Source of the DNA: Lucifuga dentata
Taxonomy: Eukaryota; Chordata; Actinopteri; Ophidiiformes; Bythitidae
Assembly (NCBI GenBank): GCA_014773175.1
Contig: VXCM01001297.1
Span: forward strand, 1-64,000
Reading direction: 5' to 3'
Length of the DNA stretch: 64,000 bases
Shown here: piece after piece, positions 11,347 through 21,803 of the stretch
Layout of the letters: each line of letters begins with the position of its first letter
Position numbering within the stretch: the stretch's first letter is position 1
Program-made: the position numbers and the translations under genes
The notes under the pieces: model-generated
What the model was told of the DNA's origin: nothing
What the model saw: the letters and a program-made list of their open reading frames with translations, nothing else
The model's database searches: none

Positions 11347-12588
11347 ATGAAAGGCAAACGCAGAGGAACAAGAGGCCACAGCTACAGCGAGTTCGTGGAG
11401 GAACCCCGTTGTAATGTGTTGGAGATCCTGATGGACGACATCGACTACACTATGGAGGAGATGGAGGATGACATTCAAGAGGACTTCGTCTTCTCAGTGG
11501 ATGACGTTGATGAACTCTCACCCAGACAATCCAGGCCGAAGCTGATGAGGTTCGACCGGGTGCTGCTGCGGTCTTTAAGTCCCGTGGCGAGCGTGCCTTG
11601 CACCCTTCAACCCATGAATAAAAAACTCTTCAAGCGCAGTAAGAGAGTGTCTGGTAGCAGCAGCGAGCAGGATGAGCGCAAACATCAGAAGGAGCTGGAG
11701 CGGCAGATGGCAGTGGCTGCTGCTCAGAGGGAAGCCATGATCAAGAGCCTGGAAACAAGCCTTCAGAGCGAGAAACGCCTCAAACAGGAGGCCGAATCTG
11801 CTGCTGCTGATCTCCAGTGGAAGATCAAACTGCAGCTGGAGAATCAGCAACACCTGAAGGTTCGCCTGGATGAGGAGATGGAGGCTCACAACAGCAACAT
11901 GAGTGAGCTGAAGCAGGTGAGGGAGGAGCTTGATGCTCAGCGTCTTGCCTGCCAGCAGGAAGCATCCAGGCTGCTGGAGGAGAAAAGGGAGGAGGATGAT
12001 GCTGCTGCACAGCAACAAGCCAGGAAAGAAATGTTGGAGAGCTTGGTGATGAAGACTGTTCTCTCTCAGGCTGAGCAGAAGCTTGAGAGTCAGCGGCTTC
12101 AGAATGAGCAGGAGAAGCTAAAACTCCAGAAAGAGATTTCTGATGCTGCTGAGGTTGTGTCTCAGAGGCAGATGATGAGCTCTGAGCTGGAGAAGCAGCT
12201 TGCTGCTCAGGAGATCAGCAGAGCAGAAGCTGCTACTGATGCCAGGAAGATGAATGAGACGATCATCCAGCTGCAGGACGAGCAGCAGCAGCTGGAGGCC
12301 AGCCTGGCTGAGCAGTCAGAGACCAGCAACAGGCTGAAGGCCGCTTTGAATCAGGCAGAGGACAGCATTGAGGAGGAGCGCCGAAAATGGCAGGAGGAGA
12401 AGTCTGTCCTTGCACAAACTATGAGCCGTTTGCAGCAGATCCTGGAGTTGAAGGAGGAAGAGGAAGAGGAGAACAGGAAGGATACTGAGAGAAGGATCGC
12501 TGTTCTACAGCAGCAGTTGGAAATCCTGAAGAAGCTGAAAGGGTGGAAAAGAATCCGCAACTTCTTTAAATGTGCTGGGCGGAGCTAA
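11347..12588 (+). CDS. Uncharacterised 413-aa acidic/coiled-coil protein, intronless
   Basis: An open frame of 414 codons including the stop, by far the longest in the window. The start is fixed by an in-frame TAA six bases upstream (11,341-11,343). Visible parts: a basic N-terminus (KGKRRGTR), a strongly acidic segment at residues ~30-57 (DDIDYTMEEMEDD), a basic serine-rich linker (~90-110, KKLFKRSKRVSGSSS), then ~290 residues of continuous Glu/Gln/Lys/Leu-rich heptad-like sequence consistent with a long coiled coil. It ends with a basic aromatic tail at 399-409 (GWKRIRNFFKC) whose Cys409 could be lipid-modified or pack at a membrane; that is speculation. No signal peptide or membrane segment is seen. 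Codon use looks normal for a real gene, with synonymous variety and few repeats. The single exon suggests a retrogene or a lineage-specific gene. I do not recognise the family; similarity to golgin or myosin-tail proteins would be compositional only. A candidate ATTAAA poly-A signal lies at 12,892-12,897. Confidence 0.75.
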   Translation: MKGKRRGTRGHSYSEFVEEPRCNVLEILMDDIDYTMEEMEDDIQEDFVFSVDDVDELSPRQSRPKLMRFDRVLLRSLSPVASVPCTLQPMNKKLFKRSKRVSGSSSEQDERKHQKELERQMAVAAAQREAMIKSLETSLQSEKRLKQEAESAAADLQWKIKLQLENQQHLKVRLDEEMEAHNSNMSELKQVREELDAQRLACQQEASRLLEEKREEDDAAAQQQARKEMLESLVMKTVLSQAEQKLESQRLQNEQEKLKLQKEISDAAEVVSQRQMMSSELEKQLAAQEISRAEAATDARKMNETIIQLQDEQQQLEASLAEQSETSNRLKAALNQAEDSIEEERRKWQEEKSVLAQTMSRLQQILELKEEEEEENRKDTERRIAVLQQQLEILKKLKGWKRIRNFFKCAGRS

Positions 12589-13773
12589 TCAAAGCCCAGG
12601 ATGGCATCGACGACACTCGGATGAGATGATGGATGAAGCACGGGTTGTACCTGAAGTGGACATCGTCTCTCCAGTGAAGTCATCGATGTCATCCCAGGCA
12701 GACCCACCTGTCAATCAAATCAACTGACCCTTCTTACAGAGGCATCTTTACATGTCAAATCAACCAATACATTTAATTGATCAATTATACTCATATATGT
12801 TTTTATTTGTTGGAGAATTCTATGTTGCACCACAGTACTGAGTGGCATTTTAGACTTTATGAAAAATGCAAAAATACATTTAAACAATTTTATTAAAAGA
12901 GCAAATAAGAAGCATTAACAAACATGCATTTAACAAATCAATCAACGTTTAAATCTACACTCAATACAAAACTGTAAAAGGGAAATGCTTTAAATTAGCT
13001 TAGCCACATTAGCTTGGCAGACAAATGCGTTATTTTGTGCAAAAATTTAGTCAAATGTGTCAAAGTCCAAATGACACACTTGTTTATACTAACATTTGCA
13101 TAGAAAATTACACCTAGCAACACAATGTTTATGCAGAGACCTGACCATAGCAACCAACCTGTAACTCCCTATGCATGAACTGACAGGCTGAGAGGGGGCG
13201 CCCATGAGCCAATAACGAAGACTATGTATGTGTACGTAGAACAGATAGAACTCTGTTACATAAACATAAGCAATGTTAAAATGTTTCCTCTCAGCTCAAA
13301 ACCTTCCCACCAAAGCAAAAAAACAAAAACGGTGAAACACCTAAAATATTTAATCCCATGTAAATACAGTATTGCATTCATTATATGTTTCCTAGAGCTG
13401 CTCAATACTACATTTCGAAAGAAAGTTTTCATAATTTTCAAGTTGGGCTAATTAAATGTTTGGTGTAATGCTACGGGGTTGAATGCATAGTTTTGTTTTT
13501 TAGGACTTAGTGCACCTGCCTTCAATTTGTAAATCAGGCAGATTGGATGAAAATGCAGCAGGCAGATCTAATCACATGTGCACATCAATGAAACTGGACT
13601 CATCCTGTTAGTAATATAGCAAGAATGTAAAGTCCAACTTTAAAAATAACGAGATAAGTAAATCATGGCCATGATATGACATAGGATAGCCAGTCGCACA
13701 TACAAATTGATTGCACACCTGGTCTAAACTTTGCAGTAGCTGCTTTGAAGCTGTCTGTAGTTAGATTAAAAAC
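12589..13773. other. 3' flank of the coiled-coil gene and intergenic DNA
   Basis: The first ~140 bp are probably 3' UTR. A different reading frame stays open from the end of the coding region to a TGA at about 12,725 (see findings). ATTAAA at 12,892-12,897 is a plausible poly-A signal. The remainder is AT-rich with no gene seen. Confidence 0.4.
13768..13772 (-). terminator. Pol III T-run terminator of tRNA-Gln
   Basis: Five Ts on the minus strand, one base past the tRNA 3' end. Confidence 0.85.
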
Positions 13774-13845
13774 AGGTCCCACTGAGATTTGAACTCAGAT
13801 CACTGGATTCAGAGTCCAGAGTGCTAACCATTACACCATGGAACC
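13774..13845 (-). tRNA. tRNA-Gln (anticodon CTG)
   Basis: A complete 72-nt tRNA gene without intron. Read on the minus strand it starts GGTTCCATGGTGTAATGG and ends with discriminator T. The acceptor stem pairs over 7 bp (one T-G wobble at position 4-69). The anticodon arm is CTGGA-CTCTGAA-TCCAG, giving anticodon CTG for glutamine. The T arm is CTGAG-TTCAAAT-CTCAG. Internal promoter boxes are intact: box A TGGTGTAATGG and box B GTTCAAATC. A TTTTT Pol III terminator lies two bases after the 3' end (13,772-13,768). Compared with the usual vertebrate tRNA-Gln-CTG the T stem carries a compensated change, so it still folds. Expected to be functional. Confidence 0.95.
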
Positions 13846-14084
13846 ACCTGATCCTTGAGCTCTAGTGATTCCAGACATGATATGATTATGTAAACTTCAT
13901 CTGTTTTCCTCACAGTGTTTTGTAAAGACAAGTTACTGATTATTAAGTTAGTAAAAGTATAAAGATTATTAATAACGCTCCATTCTGCATGTTGTAATGA
14001 GGGTTTAATGCAAGCAAACAATTGCTTGAAGAGTTCTTCTATTTTTCCTTAATTATCCTGTTCCAACACAAACAAGGATAAAAC

Positions 14085-14176
14085 TGTCAGATGGGATTTG
14101 AAGCCATGCATCCAGAGGAGACTACGACCTGAACGTAGCACCTTAGACTATGACCTGAAGTTAGCACCTTAGACCA
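14085..14176 (-). pseudogene. tRNA-Leu(CAG) pseudogene with internal duplication
   Basis: On the minus strand the 3' two-thirds matches tRNA-Leu: GGTCTAAGGTGCTACG, anticodon loop TTCAGGT (anticodon CAG), variable arm, then a T arm with GGCTTCAAATCCC and a CTGACA end, followed by TTTT. The 5' acceptor strand and most of the D arm are absent. Instead the D-loop/anticodon block (26 bp, GTCTAAGGTG...) occurs twice in tandem. The inner copy keeps a paired anticodon stem (CTACG/CGTAG); the outer copy does not. It cannot form an acceptor stem and is not expected to give a tRNA. Confidence 0.8.
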
Positions 14177-14248
14177 GGGATGGCAATTTCCAATCTTCAA
14201 AACAGTTTCAATACATTTGAAACACACATTGTTTTGAAACGTTTCGAC

Positions 14249-14450
14249 ATGTTACAAAACATTGATTGTGCACAGCCTGCTGGCAGAAACCTTAACTGCA
14301 ACTTTCTCTCTCTCTCTCTATGTATGTGTATATATATATATATATGTGTATATTATATATGTATATATATATATATACACATATGTATGAATATATATAT
14401 ATGTGCATACATATATATGTGTGTATATATACATATATATGTATATATAC

Positions 14451-14486
<36 letters not shown>

Positions 14487-14539
14487 TTGCAGTTAAGGTT
14501 TCTGCCAGCAGGCTGTGCACAATCAATGTTTTGTAACAT
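14249..14539. repeat. ~290 bp palindrome with (CT/AG)n and TA-rich centre
   Basis: The arm at 14,249-14,321 (ATGTTACAAAACATTGATTG... through a CT run) recurs in reverse complement at about 14,455-14,539 with no mismatch seen in the ~56 bp unique part. Only the number of CT/AG units differs. The centre is alternating TA/GTATAT sequence that is itself nearly self-complementary. Confidence 0.9.
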
Positions 14540-14612
14540 ATATATACATATATGTATATATATGTGTATATACAGTATATATATGTATGCGCATATATAT
14601 ATATATATATAT
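14540..14612. repeat. TA-rich alternating microsatellite
   Basis: Imperfect TATA/GTATAT runs between the palindrome and the LINE tail. Confidence 0.85.
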
Positions 14613-14614
14613 AT

Positions 14615-14746
14615 CACAGCCCTGCGATAGACTGGCGATCTGTCCAGGGTGTATCCCACCTCTCACCCTATGACTGCTGGGATAGGCTCCAGCCCCCCCG
14701 TGACCCTCAACAGGACAAACGGGTAAAGAAAATGGATGGATGGATA
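14615..14746 (+). mobile_element. LINE 3' end with (ATGG)n tail
   Basis: Contains CAGCCCTGCGATAGACTGGC, 'ctgtccagggtgtatcccacc' and 'gggataggctccagcc', ending in an ATGG repeat. This is a very common fish LINE/SINE 3' module (L2-like). A second copy is at 29,285-29,495. Confidence 0.8.
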
Positions 14747-14749
14747 TAT

Positions 14750-16483
14750 ATCACAAACATGAATTAAAACTTTTGATAATTCACATGAAAATTTAAATTC
14801 ATTAATACATAATACATGATGTACTGTACATAGTAGTCCTGTACTTAGGGAGGTTTTTTTCTTTTCTTTTTATTTTTTTAACAATTATGCCAATAAATAA
14901 TTAAAAAGGTTTTTCAGCGTGACAGAAAAATGTAGCAACAGAACATTTAAAACAAATAAGATCGCAGGTATATAAAATAAATAATAATGTCAAGTTATAC
15001 TTTACACTTTGTAGAAGGTTTGTACAGCTTCATTTTACATTTGATGCGCAATTTCTAAAAATGCGATAAGCTTTTATAGTAGCTGGACTCATAATGCACA
15101 GAAATATAGCCACTATAAAAGATAAGTGTTGGGTTCTTTTGTGGTTTATGTCATAAATGAATCATCAATAGACACTGGAGGTCAGTCACATTTTTAAACA
15201 AGCTGCCTGTCTTTGAGACGAGGTCAAAATGACATCTCATTTCAGATTAGGACCTGGAGCGCTGCCGTTTGAACTGTTCTGCTGTGAGGGGAGATAAATG
15301 AGAGTAAGCAGGCCTGGAAAAGAATTTCTGTCCCCAGACAGTCTGCTCAAGGACAACAGCAGCTCACCAACAACAGAAGCTGCTCTGGGACACTTTTATG
15401 GAGAGAAGAAAGTAAACACGAAATGACTTCAAAACCCCACAGAAGGAAAAAGTGTGAAGTATGGAAGGAGAGCAGATGGGAGACGACTTAACCCATGCAG
15501 TCTAAAGTCATTTTCCTAAAATCCTTTACTACAGAGGACAACAGGCAGATATCTGGAGCAGTCTCCTTTCAGAGTGAGTATTTTAGATATTTTCTTCATT
15601 TCCTGACATTTTATTTCTACATAAAATAAAAAAATATGACAAATTACAAAGCCATTAAGTCAATGGTAGACAGACATACAATATATCAAAAAGCTCTTGT
15701 CTTAATCATCCTATCATCTATACAAACACTCCTTAATATAGACACACCGTTAAATCTCTGAATTTTGTGCCTCAAATGTCCCTTAATTTAGAAGATTAGG
15801 GGATAAGATGCTTAATTTAGCCTTAAATTATTAAACTCCTTAATCATTCATCTAAGAGCAGGCTGTGGAGAATATGCAACATTTAGGAATCCACTTTGCT
15901 CTGTAACTATCAAATTTAGTTATTTTTACCCATATAGTGACATATTCCATGCAGATTTTCATAATATGAAAATGGAAACTTGAACTGGCTGTTAAGGTAT
16001 AAAATTAAAGCTTTTTTTTTTTTAAATAGTAAAAATATCCTTAGACTCCGCATCCCACAGAAAAGCAAACTGCACTATTGACTCCAAACACCAGAGGTCA
16101 AACTCAGGGTCAAATATAGATGCATTTATAATTTATTATATATTTTATTATAAAGGTGAGGTATGTTTTTCATTATCTCCTTTCACACCTTACAATTTAT
16201 GAGGGTTGCGTATAAAGACTTGTAATCAGACTTCGTAAGAGTCATGCAGATAAATATCTCTGAACCCTAATTCTACATGGATGGTAATATTGGCTCTTTT
16301 ATGTTATTACTAGATTCTTTTAAGTTCAATAATGGACAATTTGTTTTTCTTTTTCTGTTGTATTAATCTGTTCAGACTGTGAATCTGGAGATATGAGCTT
16401 TAATTTCTGTCACAGCTGCGGGGAAAAAAGCTTCATCACTTGTTTGAAATATTTTATTTTCTACACAACTTTCAAATTATTCC

Positions 16484-16514
<31 letters not shown>

Positions 16515-17537
16515 GAGCATATTGTGCTCATCTGCTGCAGAAAAAAATTGACCGTGTTGCTGTCTGAGCAGCTCAGATGAAACGTATCAACGTGGCATGT
16601 ACAGCAGCTTAGAAAGTGCCGGAAGCTCCAGCAGAGAAAATGCACATTTTAATCTAATACACTCAGTTACATCATTCTGCGCCGCTGCTGCTGATTACAG
16701 GAACCTTCTGAACTCTTCCTTAACTCAGCTGAGACAAACTATGTCTGTCTGGTCATCTACATCCACCGTGACCTCTGACCTTTTGTGTCTTAAAGCTTTT
16801 TTTTTTTTTTTTCATTATTGAAGTAGACCAGGAAAGTAGCTAATTTCCCTCANTTTTTTTTTTTTTTTTCAGGATATCTCAGAAATCTCCATGAAAGTTC
16901 TAATTAAAATGTAATGGTTTGATGGAAACTTCAGGCAGTGTGGAAATAATATGAAATGATTAACTTTTGTTGTGGATAGCATCTAAAGAGGTCATATATG
17001 GCCAGGATTAAACTCTATATTAATTAACTCGTTTGCGTACTTTACAATTATGTTTACACTCCAGGTCTTGATGCTCAGTTTTGATCTTTTGCCTACATCT
17101 GATTTTTTTGCGCAGTGTATTTAAATTTTCTTTTTCTAGCGGCCCCTCTGTTTGCATGGCTTTGACCTGAAACTCTCAGGTCATGGGTTTGCATATCTGC
17201 ACATTTTCAAGATGGCTGTAAAAAATGCTGCAATGGACAAAAATGAGAGAAAAAGAGAGAAATATTTATACATGATATGAGGTTGGCAACTTTTGAATGC
17301 AGAGAATATAATTCAAATATGTTGTGCCAGAATCACTGTTTATCAGTCTCCCATATTTTCATCTGGGAATCACGATGCAGAGATGGGTGGAGCTGGACTG
17401 TGGTAGCTACAACAGAAACCTGTTACCAGCATACTAACACATATATTTGGCATAAACACCACATCAGTATGTCTGATATACAGTATGTCCTCCATTTCTG
17501 CTGACGGACATAATGATTCCTGACATCACTCATATCA
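14750..17537. other. Intergenic DNA, mostly unique AT-rich sequence
   Basis: No gene, tRNA or clear transposon is seen. About 15,240-15,500 and 16,590-16,790 are GC-richer and unique-looking but have no convincing exon. A (TA)n run lies at 16,482-16,506, a poly-T run at 16,798-16,812, and a poly-T with N at 16,853. Confidence 0.4.
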
Positions 17538-18018
17538 TAAAACCGTATTTTAGTTTTCCTGTTGTTTTTTTTCAAATCCTAATCTTTCAAAATCAAATGT
17601 TCAGGTGACACACTTTAAAATTCAATATTTTACCTTCTAATCCACATGATTGTAGAAGGTCATTTTAATTTCTCAGTTAAAAGCCATCTTCTCCTGGAAC
17701 TATATTTCCTGGTGGAGGCATACATACATCGTTTTCCGTGCAGCTCTGTGTTGGAAAAGTTAAAGTTGCTTTGGTAAAAAACCCTGACAGACATGTTGTT
17801 TGCTGTCATGGTTTATGTATCTTAAGTGTGTTTCAAATCTCTACAGGTTGATTTTTAACAGATTATCAGAATGAACTGAAACCTATGGCAGTGTGGAAGG
17901 TAGGAAAAACATCCTGAAATTTACAGCTAAAGTAGTATATTTTGGGAAATGGTTATCAGTGTATATGGATTGTATATTTTGGGTTCAAACATGCATGATC
18001 ACCAGTATCATCCTTTAA
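17538..18018 (-). mobile_element. TTAA-MITE, subfamily B, one end truncated
   Basis: Carries B words ('tcaaatgttcaggtgacacac', 'gactatatttcctgg'-like, 'gtgcagctctgtgttgg') and the end ACCAGTATCATCCTTTAA. The opposite terminus is missing. Confidence 0.75.
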
Positions 18019-18269
18019 ACTTGTAGACTGGCTAACAAATGAACCAAATTCAATATTTTACTAAACAACACAGGCAGGTGTATGGTCAGAGAACAGACTC
18101 ATCTCAGATGTTTTACAGGGTGAAAAAGAACCTTCATGAAAAATCCCTTAATGTTTCTACTCATTTCTAAACTGCGATGTCGTTTTAAAAATTCTGTAAA
18201 TGAGGTTATATGATGTGGTGATTGGCAAGGTCAGACTTCCTGTGGAGGCAAACACCTGCTCATCCTCTG

Positions 18270-18401
18270 CTGATGAAGGCCGTGTTATCGTCTCCCCCCC
18301 GCTGCCGCAGCATCAGCACCACTTTATGGGTTTCCNCTGATGAAGGCCGTGTTATCGTCTCCCCCCCGCTGCCGCAGCATCAGCACCACTTTATGGGTTT
18401 C
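18270..18401. other. 66 bp written twice around a single N
   Basis: CTGATGAAGGCCGTG...GGGTTTCC at 18,270-18,335 recurs immediately after the N at 18,336. Treated as an unmerged contig overlap, not a biological repeat. Confidence 0.85.
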
Positions 18402-18715
18402 CAAGCCTCTCTGATGGAGTCTGATCATTTTTAGCGATGTAAAACACAAACAGCTACACTGAGTTTGGGTGTCCGTCCCTCAGAATCACAGAGCAGTGGC
18501 TTCTTTCTGGAGCTGCTCTTTTACATCGACTTTCACTTTACCCAGACAAAAATTATTGTGGGGTCACTGAAAGGTATTCTGGGAAATGTAGGAAATTGTT
18601 GAATGAAGAAGAAGCAGAAGAGGCCGATTCAGGGAATTAATGGAAAAGTAAATTAAACACTGTGAATAATTTCCAGTCAGGGTCTCTAAAAACTTACTTG
18701 AAGAAATGTTAGTAA

Positions 18716-18718
18716 AAA

Positions 18719-18748
<30 letters not shown>
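18716..18748. repeat. Poly-A tract
   Basis: Nearly pure A run with one G. No gene; an open frame on the other strand is the poly-Phe artefact of this run. Confidence 0.9.
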
Positions 18749-18749
<1 letters not shown>

Positions 18750-19512
18750 GCAACTGGAAAATTGTGAACCTGTGTGTAACTGATAATTCATTGCTCTCAT
18801 TATGGAAGTTTTGTTAATTTGGAGTTTAATATACTTTCTGTAATCTGCTGAGTCCTGAAAAATAAGCTTTAATTAGCAAACAGCCTAAGTAAGTGAAAAT
18901 CTTCTCTTTACTGCGGTTGATTGTTTCATTGCTTTTGTTTTGCAGCATTTTCTAAGTGTTTTGCAATTACTGTTATCATTATGGAGGTAATGACTTGGCG
19001 CCGCCCTATTAAAAACCCTGCGTAACCTTTCAGGACAAGAAAAGGTCGTGACCACAGCATTTTCTCTGAATAAATCTGATTTATTTTCTATTTTCTCTTA
19101 TTTTTTTGTAGTGCAATATATTAGACAGGATATGCTGAAAATGGTCAAAGAGTCAAAACTTGACAGTTATAACACTTAAAATCACATTATCATATCGTTT
19201 TTGAACTCTCTATAACTAATTTTTTGTGTATAAGATTTTTTTGGGTTGCTATAAGAAAATTTTGGGATTTCAGCAAATACATTCTGGTGGTAATCTTACA
19301 AATTGGAAGTTTAGGGAAATTTTGACAAATATTAGGATTATAGCAAATACATTTTGAGATGATAACAAATAAGTTTTAGGGAATTCTAAGAAAATATCAA
19401 ATATTTCAGGGTACTTTAAGAAATGCTTGGATTAAAACAATTTGTGGAGGTGCTATAACAGTTTTGGAAATTGATGGCATCATAACAAATTCTGAAAGTA
19501 GGAGGACTATGG

Positions 19513-20058
19513 TGTGACGGCGTATAGGGCCATATAAGATTTTAAAAAAATGAGGGGGCATTATTTTGAGTTTCTAAACTTGCAAAGGTGTGAGTTTGTG
19601 ATTTGTATTTCTTTATTGCTAATCCCATGGAAAAGTATAATTTAATAAGTTCATCTTGCAAAAAAAAAAAAAACAACTTGAAAATTTGCCAGTTTTTAAA
19701 CTCACAAATTTGTGTGTTTCTGTCCTTGGGTCCTGAGAATTAAACTTGCTGAATTTCAGCTTCATACAGTGCTGGGTTCTAGAAATGTTGATGCCACAGA
19801 CAGAGATTTCTGTCTTTACAGTTGGATAATTAAATTTTTTTAATAATGAAAAAGGGAAAATAGTGAGAACAGGAATCGAACCGCCTCACGTTATGCCTAC
19901 TGTACATGACCTTATTAAATTATACCTTTCCTTCAGATTTAGTGATAAAGAAATACTTGTGCTTTTAGTGCAAAATCATCAAATTATCATAAGCATACAG
20001 ACATTTAAAACNTTTTTTTTTTTTTTTTTTAATCTTATATGGCCCTAATACGCTGTGG
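19513..20058. mobile_element. Hairpin-type TIR element ('GACGGCGTA' family), copy 1
   Basis: Inverted ends: left ACGGCGTATAGGGCCATATAAGATT, right AATCTTATATGGCCCTAATACGCTGT. The interior includes 'atgagggggcattattttgag' and 'catgaccttattaaa'. A related copy at 62,152-62,912 shows the same ends and an interior that is self-complementary over hundreds of bases. There is no coding capacity. The single N at 20,012 is in a poly-T run. A ~110 bp segment inside (19,715-19,830) is also found at 49,722-49,820. Confidence 0.75.
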
Positions 20059-21199
20059 TATTATTGAGACGTTTTGGAATTATAACATTATTTTGTTTTC
20101 ATAAATTTTATACAAACATTTCTGGATTGAGGGGCTCCATTAAAAATATGAACTATGACAACAGTTCAGAGGTGCACTATGGGATTTGTTTTAGGATTTG
20201 AGGTATGTACCTTTACTTATATTATCCTATGTTGTACTTTTTATATCACTAAGACTATACAGAACAAATAATGTTAAAATTTTCCAGGTCAGTTTTTTCT
20301 TTAGCTATTTTAATTGTCAGAAATTGTGTTAATTGCTGCAGATTTTACTATACATTGTAGGAGAGTTATTGAATCTGGTTGTAGTTCTGGCTGTACTGAC
20401 TCACTGTAATGTTCTTCTCGTCTGATTCCAGAATATTTAGGATTTCCCCTGAGCTGGAAGACTTTCAGAGGTTTTGACATCAGCAGGTTGATTCAACAGA
20501 CAGAAGTCGTTTCCTCCCAGGGACTCAGCAAACGACCTCTGACCAGTGAAGGTTAATTTCCATCTCTGTCCTTCACACCACGGTTGAGCTCCGTTTAATA
20601 ACTATTACAGCACTGGATGAAATGCCTCGTACTCGCCCACACAGCTCTGACTATTCACGGGCGAGGTAAAGGCCCCAAAGCGCAGCGCTGACCCTGCACA
20701 CCGCCACCATTAGCATAATTGCATTTCAAACTGGCCAGAGAGAGGAGCAATCAAAGAGTCAAATGAGCCGTGGAGCATTTATAGACGGCTCAGAGATCTC
20801 GTTAAGGATTCAGAAAAACCTGGAGCAGGACGGTAATGGGCCAAACTGTTGTAATATGCATGACCACATGACACTGATATGAGAATTAATTTTTACCCCC
20901 CAAACGATTGTATGATTGACTGTGATCTGTGTCTTCGAAATAAGGAAACTTCTCCATTTAATGTTGAATTTGGGCGAGAATGAGAGGGAAAGTAACTAAG
21001 TAGATTTAGTCAAGCGTTGTAAAGTTTTGAGGTATTGGTACTTTGACCGTAGGTGCTTTCAGACCTAAAGGTGAGAATTAAAAACTATCCAGAGTAGAAA
21101 CTCTGTGGTTCTTCAGCGAGTTCCGTGATTCAAGTAGCATGAAGATGATGGAAATCAGAGCAAGTGTGTAATTTGCCACCATGCACAACAACAGAAGGC
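20059..21199. other. Unique intergenic DNA with a GC-richer block
   Basis: No gene is seen. About 20,540-20,840 is unusually free of repeats and relatively GC-rich, with words such as 'attagcataattgcatttc' and 'gagcaatcaaagagtcaaa'. It is noted as a possible conserved non-coding element (see findings). Confidence 0.35.
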
Positions 21200-21803
21200 T
21201 TAAAGGACCATACTGGTGATTGTGCATGTTTGAGCCTAACATATACAATTCACATACACGTTATGTTACTGACAACCATTTCCCAAAATATATTACTTTA
21301 GCAGCAAATTTTCAGTTTTTTCATACCTTCCAGTCTGCCATTGGTTTCAGTTCATTCCAGTATGCTATTAAAATCAACTTGTGGAAATTTGAAACGCACT
21401 TGAGATATGTCACATCACGGCAAAAATGATGTCTATTAGGTTTTTTTTCTTTTGCCCAAGTATCTTTATTTAACCGATCCAACATGGAGCTGCAAAGAAG
21501 ACTCCACCAGGAAATATAGTTGCAGGAGAAGATGGCTTTTACTGAGAAATTAAAATGATCTTGCCTTCTACAACCATGCGTAAGGTTAGAAGGTGAAACA
21601 CTGAATTTTAAGGTGTGTATCACCTGAACATCTGATTTTGAAAGATTAGGGGATTTGAAAAAATAACAAGAAAACTAATATATATATATATATAATATAT
21701 GTTTTGGAATTTGGTTGTCAGTAAGGTAACATATGCAGGTAAGTATTTATGGGTATTTATGTAGTATTTATGGGCATGCAGAACCGCTGGTATGGTCCTT
21801 TAA
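21200..21803 (+). mobile_element. TTAA-MITE, subfamily B, full length
   Basis: TTAA at 21,200-21,203 and 21,800-21,803. Left end AGGACCATACTGGTGATTGTG, right end ...CCGCTGGTATGGTCCT. This is the reference subfamily B copy: 604 bp, ~85 bp inverted ends, no coding capacity. Confidence 0.85.
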
